Part shown: positions 49,952 to 56,476 of the stretch, one piece after another | Position numbering within the stretch: the first letter of the stretch is position 1 | How the letters are laid out: the number at the start of each line of letters is the position of its first letter | DNA from: Candidatus Doudnabacteria bacterium RIFCSPHIGHO2_02_FULL_42_25 | Lineage (GTDB): Bacteria; Patescibacteria; Doudnabacteria; UBA920; O2-02-FULL-48-8 | NCBI GenBank assembly: GCA_001777665.1 | Contig: MFEQ01000004.1 | Span: forward strand, 124,001 to 188,000 | Reading direction: 5' to 3' | Length of the DNA: 64,000 nt | Notes under the pieces: model-generated | The model's database searches: none | What the model saw: the letters and a program-made list of their open reading frames with translations, nothing else | Told to the model about the DNA's origin: nothing | Position numbers and translations under genes: made by a program

Positions 49952-51316
49952 TCAAGTAACATGTGTAAACGCAATTGCATCGGGAGCAAAGTCAGAAGTT
50001 TTCGTCAGTAATCCAGAGCGAATAGCAAATTCTCCGTATTTATTATTAATGGAATCCAGGACTGGGGTTAATGTCGCATTTCTATCGACAAAGAGAGACA
50101 ACTGCTTGACTTTTGGAGATAAATATGTGAATCCTACGGCGATATGCATAACTTCACTAGGAAACTTCCATGCATCCCAAACTTTCAATGATTGTTCATA
50201 CAACTCGAATCCGGTTTCTATAAATCCCTTTATTTTTCTGGATTTATGAAAATAACTACCCCGCCCGCCATCGCAAGCCTGATTACAAACATGCCCCGTG
50301 CTCAGGCGTTGCGGGCAGGCATCAGTCAACGATACCGATAAATAAATACCAGAAGCCATCAACCCCTCTCTCCGCATCCTGCGCGATGCTTTTTCAGCTA
50401 ATCGCAGTATAACTGATTTTAATTTCTCTTTGTCAGTGGTGCGAAAGTTCAAAACCCAAGAATTCCCAAAGGATTTCTGAGATGTCTCTTTCAGATTGTC
50501 CCTCTCCCCTTGCGGGAGAGGGTGGCGCGAAGCGCCGGGTGAGGGGTAACCCAAGAACCCACCCTCATCTGTCACTAACGTGACATCTTCTCCCGTCAAG
50601 GGAGAAGATTCTATAGAATCAATCTCTAACCCATTTACGCGCTGCCATATATCAAATCCGGGTTTGCCAAACAAACTAATTAAATTTTGCACGGGATAAT
50701 CCAACAACTGCAATGGGCTGGTGATATTCAATTTTGCCAATCTTTTTTGCCAGCCTCGCGCAATACCCCATAAATCTGAAAGCTGCTTGTGTTTATAAAT
50801 TTCTGGTAACTGATCGCGCCAGATCACGGTGAGTCCATCGGGTTTTTGCATGGCTCCGGCTAATTTAGCCAGGAATTTATTTTCTCCTATCCCGATGGAG
50901 CAAGTCAACCATTCCCCTATCTCTGATTTAATCCGTCTTTTAATTTCAGCAGCTATCAACAATCCTTTGTCATCTGGAATTTCTAAAAAAGATTCATCAA
51001 TACTATAAGGCTCGACTGACGGACTATAATCCCGAAAAATTCTATTCATCTGATCATTCACTTCTCGATATTTATCGGGATCTGACCTAGTTACGATAAT
51101 ATTTGGATAAATTCTTTTGGCTTTATAAATCGAGGTCCCTGTCCCTATCCCCAGTTTCTTGGCTTCTTTCGAAGTTCCGATCAGACAACTGGTTTCATGC
51201 AAAGAATTTCCCACACCTAAAGGACGGCCTCGCCAGAGCGGATTTGCTTGCTGCTCTACTGAAGCAAAAAAAGAATTCATATCGATAAGCATGGTGCGAG
51301 GAAGTCTAGTCGGCAT
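49952..51316 (-). CDS. Y-family DNA polymerase (DinB/UmuC-like) with three repeat-derived segments
   Basis: A 454-residue protein from the ATG at 51316 (MPTRLPRTMLIDMNSFFASVEQQ); the frame extends to 51469 but overlaps the preceding gene. Catalytic motifs LIDMNSFFASVEQ and VEPYSIDESFLEI are intact. A thumb helix-hairpin and little-finger domain follow. Residues about 236-272 and 333-352 are encoded by palindromes at 50584-50608, 50500-50546 and 50260-50319 (e.g. GYPSPGASRHPLPQGERDN). All keep frame. The polymerase copies past DNA lesions. Confidence 0.9.
   Translation of the reverse strand: MPTRLPRTMLIDMNSFFASVEQQANPLWRGRPLGVGNSLHETSCLIGTSKEAKKLGIGTGTSIYKAKRIYPNIIVTRSDPDKYREVNDQMNRIFRDYSPSVEPYSIDESFLEIPDDKGLLIAAEIKRRIKSEIGEWLTCSIGIGENKFLAKLAGAMQKPDGLTVIWRDQLPEIYKHKQLSDLWGIARGWQKRLAKLNITSPLQLLDYPVQNLISLFGKPGFDIWQRVNGLEIDSIESSPLTGEDVTLVTDEGGFLGYPSPGASRHPLPQGERDNLKETSQKSFGNSWVLNFRTTDKEKLKSVILRLAEKASRRMRREGLMASGIYLSVSLTDACPQRLSTGHVCNQACDGGRGSYFHKSRKIKGFIETGFELYEQSLKVWDAWKFPSEVMHIAVGFTYLSPKVKQLSLFVDRNATLTPVLDSINNKYGEFAIRSGLLTKTSDFAPDAIAFTHVT
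50260..50319. repeat. family A palindrome inside dinB
   Basis: CCCGCCCGCCATCGCAAGCC...GTTGCGGGCAGG with a 25-base central loop. It encodes CPQRLSTGHVCNQACDGG in frame. Confidence 0.85.
50500..50608. repeat. two further palindromes inside dinB
   Basis: 50500-50546: CCCTCTCCCC/GGGAGAGGG joined to GGCGC-GAAGCGCC-type hairpin and GGTGAGGGG. 50584-50608: ATCTTCTCCC-GTCAA-GGGAGAAGAT. Such CCCTCTCCC/GGGTGAGGG elements are usually intergenic in bacteria; here both are translated. Confidence 0.85.
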
Positions 51317-51551
51317 AGGATTCGAGTAGTGTCCAAGATAAATTATCCGAGTTAAATTGGAGTTTAAAGTAATTAGTGTTATCGGAAACTGCGAAAAAAT
51401 AGTACTTACTCCGACCTTCGAAGTTGGACCACGATAAATTAATCTTTTTGATAGGAATTTCCCGGCCATGCCAAAGAAACTTGAGTGGCAAAGTTTGATT
51501 CTCGCCGAATTTAACGATTACTTCGATTGGTTCATTAATTTCTTCCAACAT
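51306..51551 (-). CDS. DUF6504-like partner of the Y-family polymerase
   Basis: An 81-residue protein (EPIEVIVKFGENQTLPLKFLWHGREIPIKKI...RSKYYFFAVSDNTNYFKLQFNSDNLSWTL), the pattern of small proteins encoded beside ImuB/DinB polymerases. It overlaps the polymerase start by 11 bases (TATGCCGACTAG). It starts directly after the U run of a terminator. Confidence 0.78.
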   Translation of the reverse strand: MLEEINEPIEVIVKFGENQTLPLKFLWHGREIPIKKINLSWSNFEGRSKYYFFAVSDNTNYFKLQFNSDNLSWTLLESYAD

Positions 51552-51554
51552 AAA

Positions 51555-51577
51555 AAGCGGCTTTCAGCCGCCTTAAA
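51555..51577 (-). terminator. terminator after the 97-residue coiled-coil gene
   Basis: Minus strand GGCGGCT-GAA-AGCCGCTTTTTATG. Confidence 0.75.
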
Positions 51578-51586
51578 TATTGTTTA

Positions 51587-51880
51587 CTATTTCGGGAACA
51601 CTACTAAATTGCCTAATTCTTTAATGTCATTATCAGAAATCACATCTTTCTCTCTTAAAATCTCAGCCAACTTATTGACCTTCTCATCTTCCTTGCGAAG
51701 TTTGGTAATTAAACCGCCTTCCATGTCCGCCACTTTATCTGTTAAAAAGGTCTTAGTAACCATCTGGGTTTGGATCTGATTTAAAACCGGCTCCAAATTA
51801 TTTTCCCAAACTTGTCCAAAACCTCCTATAACCTCTTCTCTTACTACTTGTTTTATTTGTTCTAAGTCTTTTTTGTCCAT
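51587..51880 (-). CDS. coiled-coil protein, unknown (97 aa)
   Basis: An acidic, helical 97-residue protein (MDKKDLEQIKQVVREEVIGGFGQVWENNLEPVLNQ...KVNKLAEILREKD). A heptad pattern covers most of it. It resembles the small protein at 9287. It is preceded by a 100-base structured leader ending in a terminator (51952-52054). Confidence 0.7.
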   Translation of the reverse strand: MDKKDLEQIKQVVREEVIGGFGQVWENNLEPVLNQIQTQMVTKTFLTDKVADMEGGLITKLRKEDEKVNKLAEILREKDVISDNDIKELGNLVVFPK

Positions 51881-51951
51881 ATTGTTCTTTCTGCCGCCGA
51901 AATTAGTGTCTTTTAATTCTAAAACTTAGTTACTTCAACGTCAAGTTATTA

Positions 51952-52054
51952 AAAAGCAGCTCTTGCGAGCCGCCTTTCGTTGCGTCCCGACTTTCGTCGA
52001 GGACAAGTATTTATTTTAGTGTCCCAACATTGTTGAAGACCCTTTCATTAATAC
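51952..52054 (-). ncRNA. candidate leader or small RNA with tetraloop hairpin and terminator
   Basis: Promoter TTGACA-17-TAGAAT (52089 to 52061, minus). The transcript has GTCC-TCGAC-GAAA-GTCG-GGAC and then the terminator GGCGGCTC-GCAA-GAGCTGCTTTTT (51977-51952). The coiled-coil gene at 51880 follows, so it could be its attenuator or a free RNA. Confidence 0.55.
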
Positions 52055-52060
52055 ATTTCT

Positions 52061-52089
52061 ATTCTAAAAGGCCGGAAATCTTTTGTCAA
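52061..52089 (-). promoter_or_regulatory. promoter of the 51952-52054 RNA
   Basis: Minus strand TTGACA (52089-52084), a 17-base spacer and TAGAAT (52066-52061). Confidence 0.75.
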
Positions 52090-52090
52090 T

Positions 52091-52117
52091 AAAAAAACCC
52101 AATAGCAAGCTACTGGG
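52091..52117 (-). terminator. terminator of the 36-residue gene
   Basis: Minus strand CCCAGTAGC-TT-GCTATTGGG followed by TTTTTTT. Confidence 0.88.
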
Positions 52118-52126
52118 TCACGATTT

Positions 52127-52237
52127 TTAGTCGCCAGCGAGGGTTTCCCAAAGAATGTCAATGTCTTCCTTGCTCCAGGGCTTCGGAGTCTTCGGCTTTT
52201 CCGCGCCTTTTTTCGGACGTCCTTGCTTCTTTTCCAT
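52127..52237 (-). CDS. 36-residue AT-hook-like micro-protein
   Basis: MEKKQGRPKKGAEKPKTPK... has the AT-hook core GRPKKG, then a Pro/Lys linker and an amphipathic end WSKEDIDILWETLAGD that recalls a SANT/Myb-like first helix. GGAGGAAAT precedes the ATG at 52237, and a strong terminator follows. Upstream lie a promoter, an 18-residue leader ORF and an attenuator-like hairpin. A nucleoid-binding role is inferred from the motif. Confidence 0.68.
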   Translation of the reverse strand: MEKKQGRPKKGAEKPKTPKPWSKEDIDILWETLAGD

Positions 52238-52311
52238 ATTTCCTCCATTCGTAATTCGTTAAATTCGTAGTTTGTAGAAGATTGCCAACCATGGATCTGT
52301 TCTCGGCAATC

Positions 52312-52426
52312 AAAAAACCGCCTTTTCTATAGCGGCAGTGGAAACTTCTACAAACTCGAAACTACCGCTTTAGGTGGTAAGGCGGCTAAGCAACAAACCT
52401 GAATTTGTCACATATTTCGTGTTCAT
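52312..52426 (-). ncRNA. attenuator-like leader with an 18-codon leaderless ORF
   Basis: Promoter TTGACC-17-TATAAT (52461 to 52433). The ATG at 52426 coincides with the expected transcript start and opens MNTKYVTNSGLLLSRLTT, stop at 52370. The terminator stem CCGCCTT/AAGGCGG with TTTTTT ends at 52312; its 5' arm lies within the last codons of the ORF. An inner 9-pair stem AGCGGTAGT/ACTGCCGCT is enclosed. Translation could prevent termination and so control the gene at 52237. Confidence 0.6.
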
Positions 52427-52432
52427 AAAAAG

Positions 52433-52461
52433 ATTATATAATGTTCTGTTTTAATGGTCAA
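52433..52461 (-). promoter_or_regulatory. promoter of the attenuator-like leader
   Basis: Minus strand TTGACC (52461-52456), a 17-base spacer and TATAAT (52438-52433). Confidence 0.8.
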
Positions 52462-52471
52462 GAGTTAGGAT

Positions 52472-52578
52472 TCCTCCCCTGGAACAGGGGAGGTTAGGTG
52501 GGGTAGATACTAGAATTAGATAGCAGTTTTTATTCTCAAACCGTACCTCCCCTAACCCCTCCTATCCTAGGAGGGGAA
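52472..52578. repeat. paired CCTCCCC palindromes
   Basis: CCTCCCCTGGAACAGGGGAGG (52473-52493) and CCCCTCCTATCCTAGGAGGGG (52557-52577), with GGTTAGGTGGGGT and ACCTCCCCTAACC between. The two units are also roughly complementary. They sit after the msrB end. Confidence 0.8.
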
Positions 52579-52588
52579 TAACTGCGGA

Positions 52589-53011
52589 CTAACCCTTCTT
52601 CAGCATTAAACACGCAGAATTAATACAGTACCTTTTGCCTCCCTGATCCTTAGGGCCGTCGTCGAAGACGTGACCCAAATGCGAGCCACAGTTTTTACAA
52701 GTGACTTCGATCCGATGCACCTGCCCGCCAATGCCTGCGGCATCAGGCGTTGGCAGGCGGGTCCCATGATCATCATCATCGCGAAGTTCGATATTTTTTA
52801 AATTAGCTGGCTCGGTAAATGATGGCCAGCCAGTTCCTGAATCAAATTTCGTATCAGATGAAAACAACTCATTATTACACACAGCGCAAACATACATACC
52901 TTTATCTTTGGTATGCACGTACTGGCCGCTGAAAGGAGCTTCAGTCCCCTTCTTCCTCATAATCTCGTACTGTTCTGGCGTGAGTTTTTTCTTTAGTTCT
53001 TCATCATTCAT
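52589..53011 (-). CDS. msrB: methionine sulfoxide reductase B with repeat-derived insert
   Basis: A 140-residue enzyme. Zinc cysteines CAVC and CKNC, FDSGTGWPSF, and catalytic RYCINSA are all present. It reduces methionine-R-sulfoxide. Residues about 84-97 (RLPTPDAAGIGGQ) are encoded by the palindrome at 52720-52761 and interrupt the usual DxSHG-xx-R-x-EV strand (DDHGT...HRIEVTC). It overlaps the DoxX gene by four bases (ATGA), forming a FAD oxidase - DoxX - MsrB operon. Confidence 0.92.
   Translation of the reverse strand: MNDEELKKKLTPEQYEIMRKKGTEAPFSGQYVHTKDKGMYVCAVCNNELFSSDTKFDSGTGWPSFTEPANLKNIELRDDDDHGTRLPTPDAAGIGGQVHRIEVTCKNCGSHLGHVFDDGPKDQGGKRYCINSACLMLKKG
52720..52761. repeat. family A palindrome inside msrB
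   Basis: CCTGCCCGCCAATGCCTG...CGTTGGCAGGCGGG, read in frame. Confidence 0.9.
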
Positions 53012-53988
53012 ATATTTTTTAGTCCTAACTTCTTAATTCTACCATTCTGAATCCAATTATCAATGCTGTATTTGCCGCCATTATTAATAATTAAATACAA
53101 AGCTAACGCGAGTAATATATAGTGTGGCCATACTGCTTCTTTGAAATAAATTATAGATAATATATACAAAATCAAAGTCAAAAAGGCATTAAATCTAGTA
53201 GCAAATCCGAAAATTATGGCTAATCCTACTACCACTTGCATAGCTCCAGTCCCGAGGGAAATCAATAGAGGATCAGACGGAAATAACCATCGAATCTCGG
53301 TTAAATTATATCTTTCCACAATCTCGATCATGATAACAGGATGAAGAATCTTGATCGTAATCGCGGGATATAAGACAGAAATTCCATATGTGATTCGAAT
53401 AAGGGGAATTTCCCAATCTTTAATTGAATTAACCCAACCATTAGCCTTGCGTAACAACCCATCTAAAGACATAAATTTTGAACCCCAAAAAATCAAAACC
53501 AACAATTCTCCGAAATAGTTAAAATAAGTAACAATGTAATCTTTATAAATAAGTGTGGTAAGAATTAAAATAATTAAGCCGATGACGCTAGCTATTTCTG
53601 TAAATAGGCCTAACAAAATTAAACTACCGATTATATATAATACGGGCTTTAAAACTTCACCTAGGGGAATTGAAGTTAAAGAAATTTCAGGCCCTAAAAA
53701 AGAATTAAAATATGCTGAAGCTAAAAATGATAAGGCCAGAGCAACTCGTAGTATTACGTGTCCAAATGGCTCAAGACGCTCGAGCTTACGATTAAATATA
53801 ATCCCGGTCTTCGATACAGCAAATAAATAATAAAGTCCTATAACTGCAAAAAAGCTTAGAATAACAACCAGACTTAAGAAAAGATTGTGAGGATTTTTTA
53901 TTGCATCAAAAACATTTATGCTCCAATCACGCATGCCACTATCTATTACTTGAGGTGGCACTACGTAATTTTCATGAGCTATCCGCAT
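53008..53988 (-). CDS. DoxX-like polytopic membrane protein
   Basis: A 326-residue protein with about eight membrane helices and DoxX-type repeats (RVALALSFLASAYFN; LGLFTEIASVIGLI; GTGAMQVVVGLAIIFGFATRFNAFLTLILY). DoxX relatives act with terminal oxidases or redox enzymes. Here it is the middle gene between an FAD-linked oxidase and msrB, divergent from a cyo operon, which fits a membrane redox role. Confidence 0.8.
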   Translation of the reverse strand: MRIAHENYVVPPQVIDSGMRDWSINVFDAIKNPHNLFLSLVVILSFFAVIGLYYLFAVSKTGIIFNRKLERLEPFGHVILRVALALSFLASAYFNSFLGPEISLTSIPLGEVLKPVLYIIGSLILLGLFTEIASVIGLIILILTTLIYKDYIVTYFNYFGELLVLIFWGSKFMSLDGLLRKANGWVNSIKDWEIPLIRITYGISVLYPAITIKILHPVIMIEIVERYNLTEIRWLFPSDPLLISLGTGAMQVVVGLAIIFGFATRFNAFLTLILYILSIIYFKEAVWPHYILLALALYLIINNGGKYSIDNWIQNGRIKKLGLKNI

Positions 53989-55629
53989 TTATTTAAAATC
54001 CAAATGCTTCATGGAGTAGTCAAATGATGCATTGGCTTTCTTGTGAGGATTAAAAATTCCTTCTGAGTCAAAAATCTTTTTGGTTTGCTTAAATAAATGA
54101 TAAACTTCCGCTCCAAACATTTGTTCAAGATAAGGTCCTCTGACCATACCGTCGTTGTGTTCCCCCGTCATCGAGCCTTCGTACTCAAACACCAAATCAT
54201 AAACTTCTTTGCCTAACTTTTTGATTATGCCCGCAACTTTGGGATCGCCGACTTTCATCAGTGGGATGATATGGAAATTACCATCTCCGACGTGTCCAGC
54301 CACTGTATATAATAGATTATACTTATCTAGAATTTTGTAAAGCTTAGGGAGAAATTCGCCCAAGACTTCTGGCCTGACCACAAAGTCATCGATAAACGGA
54401 GCTGTGCGCATGCCCTGGACGTGATGCCGAAGCATACTGAAACTTTCACGCCTTATGACCCAGTATTTTTCTGCACCGCTATCTGACAAAATCAATTTCG
54501 TCTTTAAATTAAACTCTTGCAAGCTTTTCTGGGCATCGCGAGCTAATTTAATCGCTTCAGCGTCTTTGTCAGAAGAAAACTCGACCAACATGACTAATTT
54601 CGGAATCCCACCTGTGAGCACCATCCAGGCTTCTGGAATGAAACTCAAAAATAATTTAATCGCATTGCCTTTGAGTTTAGCGATAATATCTGGAAGTAAT
54701 TTCAAAGCGACTTTAAAGGTATGATCATCATACGATTCGATGCTTTGCGGTTTAAATTTCAATAAATGATTTACAATTCCTGGCAACTGGTGCATGTCAT
54801 TTAGAAACACCACTAATAAATGTTCACGGGTCTTTGGTTTAACAAGCTTTAATTTAAATTCTGTCATCAAACCCAAAGTTCCTTGCGATCCTACGATCAA
54901 TTTTGTCAGGTCAAAAATTCCTTTGGCTTTATCATAGACATTCCACAAATAATAACCTGCCGAATTTTTCGAAACCTTAGGCTTGGCTGATTGAAGCAAC
55001 GCATAATTCTGATCAATCAAATCAAACATTTTAGTATAAATCTCACCTTCCAATCCTGCCGCATGTTTTTTCTTTTCTAATTCGGCCATTGTCAGAGGTT
55101 TAAATGTGGTTTCCTGGCCATCAGCTAAAACCATTTTTACTTCTTGAATATAGCGTTCGGTTTTACCATATAACAAATTTAATTCCCCACCAGAATTATT
55201 GGCCACGATTCCGCCTAGCGCTGCTAAATCTTTCGACGCCGGATAACTAGGCAAAAGCAATTTTTTCTTCTTTGCTGCTTTTTCAAAATCACGATAATAC
55301 ACTCCCGGTTCGACGACTGCATAATCTTTGCCGATTTTTCTGATGTGATTAAAATATTTGGTAAATGAAACGACGATTGATTCGCTTAAATCCCCACCAC
55401 TCATGTCAGTGCCAGCAGCTCTCGGAGTGAGCGACAAATTAAAACCGTGGCTGACTTTTTCCGCAACAAAATTCACCAAAGCTTGGACGTCTTTGGAATC
55501 TTTGGGAAAAACAACTACCTGAGGTGAAACTTTATAGACGCTGGCGTCTTTGCTAAAAGTGTCGAGGGTTTGCCGGTCAGTTTTAACCTCTCCTTTTATT
55601 ATATTTTGTATTTGTTTCTTTAGATCCAT
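53989..55629 (-). CDS. FAD-linked oxidase (glycolate/D-lactate dehydrogenase type)
   Basis: A 546-residue flavoprotein. The PCMH FAD domain (SLTPRAAGTDMSGGDLSESIVVS; GGIVANNSGGELNLLYG; IVGSQGTLGLMTEFKLK) is followed by the FAD-oxidase C-terminal domain with VAGHVGDGNFHIIPLM and GEHNDGMVRGPYL. Such enzymes oxidise 2-hydroxy acids and pass electrons to quinone. It stands back to back with cyoA (65 bases apart). No Fe-S cysteines are visible, so it is the single-subunit type. Confidence 0.9.
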   Translation of the reverse strand: MDLKKQIQNIIKGEVKTDRQTLDTFSKDASVYKVSPQVVVFPKDSKDVQALVNFVAEKVSHGFNLSLTPRAAGTDMSGGDLSESIVVSFTKYFNHIRKIGKDYAVVEPGVYYRDFEKAAKKKKLLLPSYPASKDLAALGGIVANNSGGELNLLYGKTERYIQEVKMVLADGQETTFKPLTMAELEKKKHAAGLEGEIYTKMFDLIDQNYALLQSAKPKVSKNSAGYYLWNVYDKAKGIFDLTKLIVGSQGTLGLMTEFKLKLVKPKTREHLLVVFLNDMHQLPGIVNHLLKFKPQSIESYDDHTFKVALKLLPDIIAKLKGNAIKLFLSFIPEAWMVLTGGIPKLVMLVEFSSDKDAEAIKLARDAQKSLQEFNLKTKLILSDSGAEKYWVIRRESFSMLRHHVQGMRTAPFIDDFVVRPEVLGEFLPKLYKILDKYNLLYTVAGHVGDGNFHIIPLMKVGDPKVAGIIKKLGKEVYDLVFEYEGSMTGEHNDGMVRGPYLEQMFGAEVYHLFKQTKKIFDSEGIFNPHKKANASFDYSMKHLDFK

Positions 55630-55693
55630 TTATGTTCTAATTATACCATAAATGATAAAAATAGTGGTATAATAACCCTATTCGTAAGCCCTA

Positions 55694-56476
55694 ATGAAAC
55701 TAAATTTCGAATTATTTAATCCCAAGGGATTTATCTCTGAACAACAGACAGATTTGATTATCACTGTCGTGGCTTTATTGCTGATTGCAGTCATCCCAGC
55801 CCTAGTCTTAACTTTTACCTTTGCCTGGAAATACCGTGCTAGCAAGCAGTCAAAATTCACACCCAATGTCTCCGGTAATACGAAGTTACAACTAGGCTGG
55901 TTAGGGTTTCTCATTCTCATCATCATATCGGTCGGCACTCTTGCTTTCAAAAATAGTCACGCTCTGGATCCTCGAAAACCGATTCAGTCTGAAAAACAGG
56001 CAATCACAATCCAAGTCGTAGCGCTGGAATGGAAATGGTTGTTTATATATCCGAACTCAAGTATCGCTAGTGTAAACTTTTTACAATTCCCTGAAGATAC
56101 CCCGATCAATTTGGAGATTACGGCTGATGCCCCGATGAATTCGTTTTTGATTCCACAGCTAGGAGGCCAGATGTATGCAATGAACGGGATGAAAACTTCA
56201 CTCCATATCATGGCCAATGAAGTTGGCGATTATCGAGGGTTTTCATCCAACATTAGTGGGGAGGGATTTTCTGGGATGAAATTTACCGCCAGGGCTAGTT
56301 CAGACCGAGATTTCAATGCTTGGGTAGAAACAGCTAGAATTAGCAGTGGTAGTTTAAATTACAATGAACTGGCTAAACCAAGTAAAAATAATTTACCTAC
56401 TACTTATCTGGTGGCACAAACCGATTTATTTGATTCAATTGTTATGAAATATGGGGAGCCAATACATGTTCGGTAG
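55694..56476 (+). CDS. cyoA: quinol oxidase subunit II
   Basis: A 260-residue protein with two membrane helices (about 17-42 and 60-80) and a cupredoxin domain. The core VVALEWKWLFIYPNSSIASVNFLQFPEDTPINLEIT matches CyoA. The Cu(A) cysteines and histidines of cytochrome c oxidases are absent (SSNISGEGFSGM), so it is a quinol oxidase. No lipobox cysteine is seen. TATAAT lies at 55668-55673. It overlaps cyoB by 26 bases. Confidence 0.92.
   Translation: MKLNFELFNPKGFISEQQTDLIITVVALLLIAVIPALVLTFTFAWKYRASKQSKFTPNVSGNTKLQLGWLGFLILIIISVGTLAFKNSHALDPRKPIQSEKQAITIQVVALEWKWLFIYPNSSIASVNFLQFPEDTPINLEITADAPMNSFLIPQLGGQMYAMNGMKTSLHIMANEVGDYRGFSSNISGEGFSGMKFTARASSDRDFNAWVETARISSGSLNYNELAKPSKNNLPTTYLVAQTDLFDSIVMKYGEPIHVR

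Noticed and set aside
49929..50249. 106-codon plus-strand ORF
   Set aside because: Antisense shadow of the polymerase gene without start signals.
52048..52248. 66-codon minus-strand ORF starting at ATG 52248
   Set aside because: It runs through a terminator stem in another frame; the 36-residue ORF has the SD, sensible composition and ends before the terminator.
30788..52761. Frameshift or assembly error as an explanation for inserts in ksgA, uvrD, dinB and msrB
   Set aside because: All inserts keep frame, are palindromic and have copies elsewhere; random error would not give this.
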